NCBI RefSeq assembly: GCF_000744115.1 | Contig: NZ_JQLG01000004.1 | Coordinates: 310,001-374,000 of the forward strand | Direction of reading: 5' to 3' | DNA: 64,000 nucleotides | From: Carnobacterium alterfunditum DSM 5972 | GTDB taxonomy: Bacteria > Bacillota > Bacilli > Lactobacillales > Carnobacteriaceae | Part shown: positions 39,466 through 47,364 of the stretch, piece by piece | How positions within the stretch are numbered: the first letter of the stretch is position 1 | Layout of the letters: each line of letters starts with the position of its first letter | The notes under the pieces: generated by a model | The model's database searches: none | What the model saw: only the letters and a program-made list of their open reading frames with translations | What the model was told of the DNA's origin: nothing | Position numbers and translations under genes: made by a program

Positions 39466-39540
39466 AATTATTCTCCTTTTCTTCTAAGCCTATTGCATCG
39501 TTGTGTCATTAGCTGTAGTTCTTTCACAACACCAAGAACG

Positions 39541-40122
39541 CTACAAATCGTCCTTCAATAGCGGATTGAAGTAATGTTTACGACATACCGGAAAATAACT
39601 TTCATTGCCCCCTATTTGGATTTGTTCGCCTGAATAGACGGGCTCACCATCGATCATACGCATGTTCATTATTGCTTTTTTATGACAATACCAACAAATT
39701 GTTTTCATTTCTTCAATCTTATCTGCGTATAGCAATAGATATTCTGACCCTTCGAACAATTCATTTTTAAAGTCATTTTTCAATCCGAATGCCATTACTG
39801 GAATTTCTAATTCGTCTACAATACGGGCTAGTTGAAGCACATGTTCTTTGGTCAAAAATTGCGATTCATCGATCAATACACATGCTGGAACATCCTTTAA
39901 TGCGCTTATCGTTTCAAAAATATTCGTTTCTTCAAATATAGCAATACCTTCGCGTCTTAACCCGATTCGACTTGATACTAAACCAATCTCATCTCGATCA
40001 TCTAAACCGCTTGTCATGATTGCTACCGGTTTGTTTTGTTCTTCGTAATTATATGCTACCTTCAAAATTTCAATCGTCTTTCCACTGTTCATTGCTCCGT
40101 ATTTAAAAAAAAGTTGGGCCAT
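39541..40122 (-). CDS. tdk: Thymidine kinase
   Basis: 193 residues. P-loop [16 protein letters not shown], Walker B-like VLIDESQFL, and a zinc site with CWYCHKKA and the C-terminal CRKHYF. It salvages thymidine to dTMP. AGAGGAAAA precedes the ATG. It is divergent from murT-gatD and upstream of prfA, the usual Firmicute order. Confidence 0.96.
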   Translation of the reverse strand: MAQLFFKYGAMNSGKTIEILKVAYNYEEQNKPVAIMTSGLDDRDEIGLVSSRIGLRREGIAIFEETNIFETISALKDVPACVLIDESQFLTKEHVLQLARIVDELEIPVMAFGLKNDFKNELFEGSEYLLLYADKIEEMKTICWYCHKKAIMNMRMIDGEPVYSGEQIQIGGNESYFPVCRKHYFNPLLKDDL

Positions 40123-40317
40123 ATTGTTTTTCCTCTTTTCTCTCGTAGGAATCCACTGTCAATTATACGTTAAAATCAACCAAAAGTGAAGCCTCTCTCC
40201 CTACTTTATAATAGAAGATTTTTTCACGCTAAATAGTAGAAAAAAGATAAATTCCAACCTGATTTTACCCTTAAATGGATAAGTTAGGTAATTTTTAACA
40301 ATTTCACGAGAAATATG

Positions 40318-40326
40318 TGCTAAAAT
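40318..40326 (+). promoter_or_regulatory. Extended -10 promoter of murT-gatD
   Basis: TGCTAAAAT lies 47 bases before the TTG start. No good -35 is seen; the extended -10 may compensate. Confidence 0.45.
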
Positions 40327-40373
40327 ATCTAAAGTAGCAAAAAAAGTATTTTTAGTAATTGGAGGAACCTCAA

Positions 40374-41723
40374 TTGAGTATACGTAGTGCATTTGCCATT
40401 GCAGTAGGAAGAACAACTAGATGGGGACTTCATACTTTTCTTAAAGGTGGAAGTAGTTACCCTGGTCAGCTAACACAAAAAATGGACCCTACTGTGTTAG
40501 GTACTTTATCAAGAAATTATGATGTAGTCATTGTTACTGGAACAAATGGTAAAACTTTGACGACCGCTTTGACCTATCAAGTTTTGAAACAAAAATATCC
40601 TGAAATCATTACAAATCCCACTGGAGCAAATATGCTGCAAGGAATTATTTCAACTTTTCTTGAACATCACTCTTACACTAAAAACACTGAAAAAAAAGCG
40701 GCTGTTCTTGAAGTCGATGAAGCCAGCTTGATCCATGTTACGAAATACATTAAGCCGAAAGCTATCATCTTTACAAATGTTTTTCGTGATCAAATGGACC
40801 GTTACGGTGAAATTTACACCACTTATCAAATGATGCTGAATGGTGCCGCTTTAGCACCTAATGCTTTGATCGTCAGCAATGGTGATGCGCCTATTTTCAA
40901 TTCTAAAGAGACCGTTAATAAACGCGTTTACTTTGGTTTTGACCATCTTCCAGATGGTGAATTGAAAGCTCATTACAATACCGATGGCGTATTGTGCCCA
41001 CAGTGCAATAATATTTTACATTACAAATTTTTAACTTATAGTAATCTCGGAAAATACTATTGTCCGAATTGCGATTTCAAGCGTCCAGATCTAACTTATC
41101 GTTTAACCAACTTGTCTCACATGGACCACCAATCTTCTCGTTTTGAAATTGATGGTGAAGAATTTGAAATTAAGATCGGCGGACAATACAATATTTACAA
41201 CGCTTTAGCCGCATACAGTGTCGGCCGTATTTTAGATGTTTCTACGGATCAAATTCGTGCCGGATTTGCCGCATCAAAACGCATTTTTGGCCGTCAAGAA
41301 GTCATTCAGATCGAAGATAAAGAAGTGACTATCAACTTGGTGAAAAATCCGGTTGGGTTAAATCAAGTATTAGAAATGATTCAACTTGATCCAGAACCGT
41401 TCTCTCTTGTTTCTATTTTAAACGCAAATTACGCTGATGGAACAGACGTTAGCTGGATCTGGGATGCGAATTATGAGATCGTTAAAGACCTTAATGTAAA
41501 AGAAGTGACTGTTGGCGGTGAACGTGTCGAAGACATCACTGCTCGCTTAGAAGTAGCTGGGATCCCTGAGGAAGAACTTCAAGTTATTCCAAGTATCCCT
41601 GAAATAATCAAGAACTTTAAAAATGCTCCAACGAAAAAAATATACGTTCTGGCTACTTATACCGCAGTCTTGCAATTGCGTAAAGAGTTAGCTAATCAAG
41701 GGTATATTGAGGGAGGTATGTAA
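40374..41723 (+). CDS. murT: Lipid II isoglutaminyl synthase, Mur-ligase subunit MurT
   Basis: About 449 residues. ATP site [15 protein letters not shown], Mur-ligase middle domain with [14 protein letters not shown], an inserted four-Cys zinc ribbon (CPQC...CPNC) and a C-terminal DUF1727 domain. With GatD it amidates D-Glu of lipid II, needed for cross-linking in many Gram-positives. I choose TTG 40374 ([13 protein letters not shown]) with GGAGG 8 bases upstream. The gatD start follows 1 base after the murT stop, so the two are coupled. Confidence 0.95.
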   Translation: MSIRSAFAIAVGRTTRWGLHTFLKGGSSYPGQLTQKMDPTVLGTLSRNYDVVIVTGTNGKTLTTALTYQVLKQKYPEIITNPTGANMLQGIISTFLEHHSYTKNTEKKAAVLEVDEASLIHVTKYIKPKAIIFTNVFRDQMDRYGEIYTTYQMMLNGAALAPNALIVSNGDAPIFNSKETVNKRVYFGFDHLPDGELKAHYNTDGVLCPQCNNILHYKFLTYSNLGKYYCPNCDFKRPDLTYRLTNLSHMDHQSSRFEIDGEEFEIKIGGQYNIYNALAAYSVGRILDVSTDQIRAGFAASKRIFGRQEVIQIEDKEVTINLVKNPVGLNQVLEMIQLDPEPFSLVSILNANYADGTDVSWIWDANYEIVKDLNVKEVTVGGERVEDITARLEVAGIPEEELQVIPSIPEIIKNFKNAPTKKIYVLATYTAVLQLRKELANQGYIEGGM

Positions 41724-41724
41724 G

Positions 41725-42402
41725 ATGATTGAATTAAATGTTTGTCATCTTTACGGTGATCTGTTGAATACTTATGGCGATAATGGCAACTTATTAATGC
41801 TAAAACACCGTGCTAAAAAAAGAGGTATTCACTTTAATATCGAAATTATAAGTTTAAATGACCCATTTGATGCGGATAAATATGATTTAGTTTTCTTCGG
41901 TGGCGGACAGGATTATGAGCAACGGATCGTTTCTAAAGATATCCAAACTAAAAAAGAGGCCATTATTAAATACATTGAAAATGATGGTGTCACAGTCGGT
42001 ATTTGTGGTGGCTTTCAATTGTTAGGACACTATTATGTTGATGCTGCCGGAAATCGTATCAATGGTATTGGCGCTTTGAACCACTATACATTGAACCAAG
42101 ACAACAATCGTTTTATTGGCGATATCGTCATCAAAAATAATGAGTTCGGCGAAACGTATAAAGGATTTGAAAATCATAATGGCCGTACTTTCCTTGGCGA
42201 AGGGGTAAAACCTTTAGGTATCGTGGAAATGGGTCACGGCAACAACGGAGAAGATAAAACAGAAGGTGCTCATTACAAACAAACGTATTGCTCATACTTC
42301 CATGGACCCTTGTTAGTTCGTAACACCACATTGACGGATCGTATCCTAAAAGAAGTTGTCAAAAAACGCTTCCCTAAAGAAGCAGAAGCATTATTCGGTT
42401 AA
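41725..42402 (+). CDS. gatD: Lipid II isoglutaminyl synthase, glutaminase subunit GatD
   Basis: About 225 residues, class I glutamine amidotransferase. Nucleophile Cys in [14 protein letters not shown] and His in SYFHGPLL. It supplies ammonia to MurT. ATG 41725 has GGGAGG 8 bases upstream, inside the end of murT. The next feature is a terminator, so the operon is murT-gatD only. Confidence 0.95.
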   Translation: MIELNVCHLYGDLLNTYGDNGNLLMLKHRAKKRGIHFNIEIISLNDPFDADKYDLVFFGGGQDYEQRIVSKDIQTKKEAIIKYIENDGVTVGICGGFQLLGHYYVDAAGNRINGIGALNHYTLNQDNNRFIGDIVIKNNEFGETYKGFENHNGRTFLGEGVKPLGIVEMGHGNNGEDKTEGAHYKQTYCSYFHGPLLVRNTTLTDRILKEVVKKRFPKEAEALFG

Positions 42403-42405
42403 CAG

Positions 42406-42455
42406 AAAAGAGTTTGAAAAATGATTTTGTCATTTTTCAAACTCTTTTTTGTTTT
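42406..42455 (+). terminator. Terminator of murT-gatD
   Basis: A perfect 19-bp stem (AAAAGAGTTTGAAAAATGA and complement) with loop TTTTG is followed by TTTGTTTTT. Confidence 0.95.
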
Positions 42456-42520
42456 TCTTATGTTCATGAACGATTATCTAGACAAACTACTGCTCAATCG
42501 TAGCGTGTTCGTCCACTTAC

Positions 42521-42676
42521 TAGGCAAACTGGACGAACAATCTTTAATTCCCATCTTCTTTGTCCTCTTACCAGACAAACTAGACAAACAAACTTTAATT
42601 CCCATCTTCTTTGTCCTCTTACCAGGCAAACTGGACAAACAATCTTTAATTCTCATCTTCTTTGTCCTCTTACTAC
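42521..42676. repeat. Tandem repeat, period 51 bp, three copies
   Basis: The unit starting GGCAAACTGGACGAACAATC and ending CTTTGTCCTCTTACCA recurs at 42521, 42572 and 42623 with few changes. Since 51 is a multiple of three, both strands stay open and give apparent 17-residue repeats, but no ribosome-binding site supports a protein. It begins after the murT-gatD terminator. Confidence 0.85.
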
Positions 42677-42680
42677 TCAA

Positions 42681-42888
42681 TAATGAGAAAATCTCTACGA
42701 GGATGTTCCAGCCCCGTAGAGATTTTCCTGTTTTCTAGTCGAGATAAACAAGACTCTCCACATCCTGTTTTTTAGTTGAGTTGCGAGACCCAGACATCTT
42801 GTAAAAAAAGATAAATCCCGCCGAAGATGAAACATCTTCTCTGTGATTTCCTATTTTTACTTCATGTCTTTCAGGGTCTCTCCACATC
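42681..42888. repeat. Family A palindrome array, second location
   Basis: Holds a palindrome core P4 (AAAATCTCTACG at 42688-42699 against CGTAGAGATTTT at 42715-42726), a linker with CATCCTGTTTTTTAGTTGAG, and a 96-bp palindrome at 42785-42880 that is nearly identical to P3 at 3754-3848 (same GAGACCC...GGGTCTC ends and GAAGATG-AAA-CATCTTC centre). A trailing CATCCTAG contains the stop of manA. On the minus strand the inner hairpin is followed by ATCTTTTTTT and could terminate manA. Confidence 0.75.
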
Positions 42889-43833
42889 CTAGTTGTTTGA
42901 TGCGATGATTTTTAGTTCGCCTTCGATTGTCCATTTTTTGATATCATTTGGCAATATCAAGTGGGTTCCTTTTTTCAGTGGATACTCTCCTGCTTCAACG
43001 ATCAATTTACCGTTTCCTTCTACCACGCTGACAAGAGTGTAAGGAGCTGTTGCGTTAAAATCAGCTTTACCCTTCACTTCCCATTTGTAGACGTCAAAAA
43101 ATGAAGTCTTCACTAGCGTTGTGATCGTTGCCTCTTCTTGTTTTTCTATCCTTGTTTCAGGAGTCGAATCTACATGAGGGACAGTCGTTACATCCACCGA
43201 TTGTTTAATGTGTAATTCTCTTAAATTTCCTTGGTCATCTTTACGGTCATAATCGTACACCCGGTAAGTCGTATCACTGGATTGTTGGGTTTCAAGAATC
43301 GTGATCCCTCCACCGATTGCATGGATCGTTCCGCTTGGGACGTAGAAAAAGTCGCCTTTTTCAACTTCTATGCGACGCAGTAGTTCATCCCATTTGCCGT
43401 CGATAATCATTTGTTCTAATTCTTCTTTTGTCTGAGCGTGGTGACCATAAATGATTTCCGCACCTTTATCAGCATCAATGACATACCAGCACTCTGTTTT
43501 ACCTAATTCGCCTTCATGCTCCATACCGTATCGATCATCTGGATGAACTTGTACAGATAAATCATCAGCAGCATCCAAAATCTTGGTTAACAAAGGAAAA
43601 ACTTCTCCTTCTGCGTTCCCAAATACTTCACGATGCTGATCCCATACCTCAGCTAGGGTCAGGCCTTTATATGGTCCATTTTCTACTAAACTCGGACCAT
43701 TAGGGTGGGCACTTATTGCCCATGCTTCTCCCGTTTTATCACTTGGTAAATCATAGCCAAAAACCTCACGCAGTTTTTTACCACCCCAGATTTTTTCTTG
43801 TAAAACAGGTTTTAATAGTAAAGGTTCATTCAT
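42889..43833 (-). CDS. manA: Mannose-6-phosphate isomerase, class I
   Basis: 314 residues. Zinc-site and catalytic segments: LSVQVHPDDRYG, LGKTECWYVIDA and FFYVPSGTIHAIGGG, with LKPVLQEKIWGG at the N-terminus. It interconverts mannose-6-P and fructose-6-P. Its start overlaps the end of the serine hydrolase gene by 8 bases, so translation is coupled. A family A palindrome follows its stop directly. Confidence 0.94.
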   Translation of the reverse strand: MNEPLLLKPVLQEKIWGGKKLREVFGYDLPSDKTGEAWAISAHPNGPSLVENGPYKGLTLAEVWDQHREVFGNAEGEVFPLLTKILDAADDLSVQVHPDDRYGMEHEGELGKTECWYVIDADKGAEIIYGHHAQTKEELEQMIIDGKWDELLRRIEVEKGDFFYVPSGTIHAIGGGITILETQQSSDTTYRVYDYDRKDDQGNLRELHIKQSVDVTTVPHVDSTPETRIEKQEEATITTLVKTSFFDVYKWEVKGKADFNATAPYTLVSVVEGNGKLIVEAGEYPLKKGTHLILPNDIKKWTIEGELKIIASNN

Positions 43834-44881
43834 CGCTTTTACTCCTCCTAAAATCTATTTGATTCTTCATTGTTTCCTTTTCAGCTAAGTAACAGTCTAC
43901 TAAACGATCACGCTGGTTAAGGTAATCCGATTTGTTGTCATTCGTTGGATGGACACGATTAGATAAAAATACAAAGGCCGTTTTCTGCAAGATATCTAAT
44001 ATAATAAAAGTTCCTGTAAATCCAGTATGAAACAAATAGTTTTTACTACCTTTGGTCTTTATATCCCAGCCTAACGATCGGTTTAATTTACCATTTGGTG
44101 TCCAGTCTTTTAATAATAATAGCACAGTTTTTTCATTAAGAATACGTTTTCTATTGAGTTCTCCTCTATTCAAAATCATTTGGCTAAAGGTCAAACAGTC
44201 TGTTAGCGTTGAAAATAAGCCTGCACTTCCGCAATGATTTCCAAGTATATAAGCTTTAGGGTCATGGACATCACCTCTTATCATTCCTCTTTTGGGGTCC
44301 ATTTCTGTTGGAGCACATGCTTGTTTGTCTCGAGGATGATAGGACGAATCCGTTAAATTCAAAGGTCCGCTGATGCGTCCAGCAAAGACATTATCTAAAC
44401 TGTCTTTTTCGATTACTTCAATAATAAAACCTAACAAGATGAACCCTATATCCGTGTAGCGAACTTCTTTTTCAAAGAGCTTTCCAACTGGCAAATGGAG
44501 AATGGCTTCTCGCAACTCACTTGCAGATAAAGTATTTCGATTTGGAATATAGCCTTCTATACCGGACGTATGAGTCAATAAATGCCTTAGGGTCACTTTT
44601 TGATCTGTGAAATCTGTCAAATAACGGCTGACCTTATCATCTGGAGCTAATTTTCCTTCCTGCCATAATTGCAAGAAGATAGTCGCTGTTAAGAACACTT
44701 TTGTTAATGAGGCAACATCATAAACCTGATTTTCTTTGATAGCTTCTCTTTTTGGTAAAATTGCAGCTGATCCTGCATGGTATTCTAGTCGTTCATTAGT
44801 TGTGATAAAACCAAAATTTGCTCCTGGTATTACTTCGTCTTCGATCAATTGCTGGATCATTTTTTTTGTTTTTGGATACAT
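43826..44881 (-). CDS. Serine hydrolase, beta-lactamase / class C penicillin-binding-protein family
   Basis: 351 residues. SxxK nucleophile motif in DVASLTKVFLTATIF, Tyr motif YTDIGFILLG (YTD in place of YxN), and HTG in FHTGFTGTFIILD. There is no signal peptide, so a cytoplasmic esterase- or peptidase-like hydrolase is more likely than a resistance beta-lactamase. LRHLLTHTSGIEGY is a further family mark. It is upstream of and overlaps manA. AAAGGAT precedes ATG 44881. The substrate is unknown. Confidence 0.85.
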   Translation of the reverse strand: MYPKTKKMIQQLIEDEVIPGANFGFITTNERLEYHAGSAAILPKREAIKENQVYDVASLTKVFLTATIFLQLWQEGKLAPDDKVSRYLTDFTDQKVTLRHLLTHTSGIEGYIPNRNTLSASELREAILHLPVGKLFEKEVRYTDIGFILLGFIIEVIEKDSLDNVFAGRISGPLNLTDSSYHPRDKQACAPTEMDPKRGMIRGDVHDPKAYILGNHCGSAGLFSTLTDCLTFSQMILNRGELNRKRILNEKTVLLLLKDWTPNGKLNRSLGWDIKTKGSKNYLFHTGFTGTFIILDILQKTAFVFLSNRVHPTNDNKSDYLNQRDRLVDCYLAEKETMKNQIDFRRSKSDE

Positions 44882-45002
44882 TTTATTATCCTTTCTACTG
44901 CTCTTCTTCCTAATAAATCTAGATTCGCTTCTTCATAGTTCATTATAATCGAATAGGTCATTTTCTTCTACACTGAGTTTAGCCGTTTCTTTTATCGTAA
45001 AA

Positions 45003-45034
45003 CACAAAAAAACCGGCAAACTGCTTGCCGGTTT
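45003..45034 (-). terminator. Terminator of the CatE-like gene
   Basis: AAACCGGCAA, loop ACTGC, TTGCCGGTTT: a 10-bp stem followed on the minus strand by TTTTTTT. Confidence 0.92.
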
Positions 45035-45043
45035 GACTCTTTA

Positions 45044-45901
45044 TTAGTCGGTTGTTGTGATTTTTATGGCTATTCCATTTGTATCTTCTAAAGAAAGGGT
45101 TTGTGTTGCTTCATCTAATTGATAACTATAATTTTTTGCATCGAGTTTTTCTTTTATTTGTGCTAATTCATCAGATGATGAAACAACGATTGTAAAGTAA
45201 GCTAAGCCTCTTAAGCCTTTTTGAGCTGCCGGAATGTTTTTTCCAGCCCAGACATTGGCCGCGATCTGGTGATGGTACTCTCCTGCCGCGAAAAATTTAG
45301 CTTGAGGACCAAATTTAAATTTCAAATCAAAACCTAAAATATCGTTGTAAAATTTTTCTGTTTCTTCTAATTCTGCTACAAACAAATGAACGTGCCCCAT
45401 ATAGGTTCCTTTAGGCATTCCTTGAAAGGCCTGTTTAGCTTCTCCAATAACACCGTCTGCATCCATCGCCTCTGTTACTCCAACGATTTGTCCGTCTTCT
45501 CTAATATCCCACATTGATTTTGGCTTATCTCTATAAATTTCAATTCCATTTCCTTCTGGATCATCTAAATACAATGCTTCACTGTACCCATGGTCGCTTG
45601 CACCAGTCAATGGATACTTTGATGCTAAAATGTGATAAAAAATTTCTCCTAAGTCTTTACGTGTTGGCAACAAAAAGGCCATATGATACATACCAGTTGC
45701 ACTTGGTTTTTCTCCGATGGTTGGAACCGGCTGTAATTCTAATATAACTTGTTTATCACCTAATGCTCCTAATTGAAGCAAATGTTCAGTTTCATTTTTA
45801 ATTTCTAGTCCAATGATCGTTGTATAGAATTTTTTCATTTTCTCCATACTTTCAACATTTAATACCACTTTTCCAATGATTGTTTTCGCTGATAAAGTCA
45901 T
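45044..45901 (-). CDS. VOC-family dioxygenase, CatE-like (catechol 2,3-dioxygenase type)
   Basis: 285 residues, two VOC modules. Probable Fe/metal ligands: His in ATGMYHMAFLLP, Glu in DPEGNGIEIYRD, His in TYMGHVHLFVAELEET and His in AAGEYHHQIAANVW. It resembles Bacillus CatE, which cleaves catechol-like products of quinone stress. AAAGGAAAAGAGG precedes the ATG. It is monocistronic, with a clear promoter and an adjacent inverted repeat upstream. Substrate specificity cannot be told. Confidence 0.85.
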   Translation of the reverse strand: MTLSAKTIIGKVVLNVESMEKMKKFYTTIIGLEIKNETEHLLQLGALGDKQVILELQPVPTIGEKPSATGMYHMAFLLPTRKDLGEIFYHILASKYPLTGASDHGYSEALYLDDPEGNGIEIYRDKPKSMWDIREDGQIVGVTEAMDADGVIGEAKQAFQGMPKGTYMGHVHLFVAELEETEKFYNDILGFDLKFKFGPQAKFFAAGEYHHQIAANVWAGKNIPAAQKGLRGLAYFTIVVSSSDELAQIKEKLDAKNYSYQLDEATQTLSLEDTNGIAIKITTTD

Positions 45902-45962
45902 TTATTTATTCCTCTTTTCCTTTTACTTTTTATTATCATTCAACTAAAAATCCTTCTTTTTC

Positions 45963-45979
45963 ACTTACTTTTAATAAGT
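45963..45979. promoter_or_regulatory. Imperfect palindrome at the catE-like promoter
   Basis: ACTTACTTTTAATAAGT overlaps the 3' edge of the -10 hexamer (45977-45982) of the minus-strand promoter. Position and symmetry suggest an operator for a repressor. Confidence 0.4.
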
Positions 45980-46005
45980 ATACATAGAAAGAATTTTATT
46001 TGCAA
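45977..46005 (-). promoter_or_regulatory. Promoter of the CatE-like gene
   Basis: On the minus strand TTGCAA (46000-46005), a 17-base spacer and TATACT (45977-45982). Good sigma-A match about 76 bases before the start. Confidence 0.65.
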
Positions 46006-46123
46006 GTTTTTTTAATACTTCTAAATAAAGGGATTTGTGCTATTTTTTATATTGTCATATCTTAAATAAGCAGATTTCACTTAATTTGTGTTTTTTCGTC
46101 ATACTTTTTTCATAATTGAGTAC

Positions 46124-46240
46124 TATACTATGAATATACCAAAACAAAAACCAACTTCTTTATATTTCTTTTTTACTCCTCCAAAGTAAAAAGAAACCTT
46201 ACCCTTTCCACCTTAGCGTTTCCCGCTAAGGTGGTTTTTT
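46124..46240 (+). ncRNA. Candidate small RNA with intrinsic terminator
   Basis: A strong plus-strand terminator (CCACCTTAGCG, loop TTTCC, CGCTAAGGTGG, TTTTTT at 46208-46240) has no plus-strand gene upstream; the neighbours on both sides are on the minus strand. A TATACT at 46124-46129 could be the -10 (no good -35). Between them, CTTTTTTACT and AAGTAAAAAG (about 46167-46193) form a hairpin whose loop exposes CCTCC, a typical anti-Shine-Dalgarno seed. No reading frame is supported. Confidence 0.4.
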
Positions 46241-46274
46241 ATGGCACAGGGACCCTAAATCGATTTAGATAGCT

Positions 46275-46314
46275 AAAAAAAACTGAGACAAATTAAATTG
46301 TCTCAGTTTTTTTT
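46275..46314. terminator. Bidirectional hairpin terminator
   Basis: AAAAAAAACTGAGACAA pairs with TTGTCTCAGTTTTTTTT around a short loop. It can stop transcripts from either side and lies between the candidate sRNA and the family B copy. Confidence 0.8.
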
Positions 46315-46317
46315 ACT

Positions 46318-46570
46318 ATATAATTTTGGTATTAATAGATCAGTTGATCATTCACCTGAAATTTTTGGCGGAATAGGGTTTGCTTGTAGCCTAAAATGAA
46401 GCACTGTGGGCAAATAACGCCCAAGTGTATCCTGTTTGTAAGCTGCTAAAGCAGCAACAACCATGACAACTTTCTTTTAGGTTTCAGGTGTTCCCATGGC
46501 TCTCCACAAGCAAAACCGTTATTCCAGAAGAAATTTCTTTTTAAGGTGTCCACACCATTTGACATAGAAC
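46318..46570 (+). repeat. Family B element, second core type
   Basis: Outer left motif TATAATTTTGGTATTAATAG; left arm TTTTTGGCGGAATAGGGTTT then GCTTGTAGCC; core GAAGCACTGTGGGC, AACGCCCAAGTG, GCTGCTAAAGCAGC; right arm CCATGGCTCTCCACAAGCAA; outer right motif CACACCATTTGACATAGAAC. The core closely matches the copy at 33557-33778. Confidence 0.72.
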
Positions 46571-46620
46571 CTTTTTAATTCAGTAGTTTAATAGATAATG
46601 TTAGCATTTGAAAATTAAGC

Positions 46621-47238
46621 TTACCTAAAAAAAGGATTGGTCCTTTTTTCATATCCAATAGTCGTGTCATCTCCATGACCTGGATAAACCCGCATATTAT
46701 CAGGCAAAGTAAAGAGCTGCTCTTTGATCCCTTTTAGTAATGCTCCTAGATCACTGCCTGTTAAATCAGCTCTTCCAATACTTCCTTTGAATAGTGCATC
46801 ACCAGAAACAACAAAATCATCAAATATAAAACTGACTCCGCCCGGTGAATGCCCTGGAGTTGGAACAACTTCAAATTGAAATCCTGCAATATCATATGTC
46901 TTGAATAATTCAAATTCGTATTCGGCAGGCTCCGTTGTAAACGGATGTCCTGAATTAATGGAAAGATTCAAAATAGGATTTCCAAGCCAAGCATGCTCTA
47001 AACCACTAACATAAACTGGAATAGAATACATTTTTCTAGCTTCTTCTAATGCACCAATATGATCATAATGTGTATGCGTCAATAAAATAGCAACAGGTAC
47101 CACTTTCAATTCATCTAATGCTCTTTTTATCACTACAAATTCATCTCCAGGATCAACGATCAATGCTTTTCCTTTCTGGTAGATAACGTAACAATTTTCT
47201 GCAATTCTTCCAGTTGTGATTCTTTTGATTTCCGTCAT
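46621..47238 (-). CDS. Metallo-beta-lactamase-fold hydrolase (YqgX/glyoxalase II-like)
   Basis: 205 residues. Binuclear metal motif ILLTHTHYDHIGAL (HxHxDH), further His in VVPTPGHSPGGVS, Asp in VVSGDALFKGSIGR and C-terminal His in VYPGHGDDT. It is close to Bacillus YqgX-type hydroxyacylglutathione-hydrolase-like proteins; in bacteria lacking glutathione the substrate is uncertain. AAGGAGG precedes ATG 47238. It is monocistronic. Confidence 0.9.
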   Translation of the reverse strand: MTEIKRITTGRIAENCYVIYQKGKALIVDPGDEFVVIKRALDELKVVPVAILLTHTHYDHIGALEEARKMYSIPVYVSGLEHAWLGNPILNLSINSGHPFTTEPAEYEFELFKTYDIAGFQFEVVPTPGHSPGGVSFIFDDFVVSGDALFKGSIGRADLTGSDLGALLKGIKEQLFTLPDNMRVYPGHGDDTTIGYEKRTNPFFR

Positions 47239-47364
47239 CTGTGGGCCTCCTTTTTTATAAAAACTTCTATTATTAGTTTAGCAGATTTTAGTAAAAATAA
47301 AAGCAAAACAAGTGGCTTATTTTTAGACACCCAAGAAAAGAGGTATTGATCAACTAACCTCTTA

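Noticed and set aside
42474-42680. Minus-strand frame of 68 codons rich in Lys/Ser in the 51-bp repeats
   Set aside because: Same repeat read on the other strand; both strands are open only because the period is a multiple of three.
42421-42738. Frame of 105 codons with a 17-residue repeat
   Set aside because: Begins inside the murT-gatD terminator and the repeat is explained by the 51-bp DNA tandem repeat; no Shine-Dalgarno.
43826-44881. Beta-lactamase resistance gene
   Set aside because: SxxK and HTG are present but there is no signal peptide and the overlap with manA suggests a cytoplasmic hydrolase; resistance cannot be claimed.
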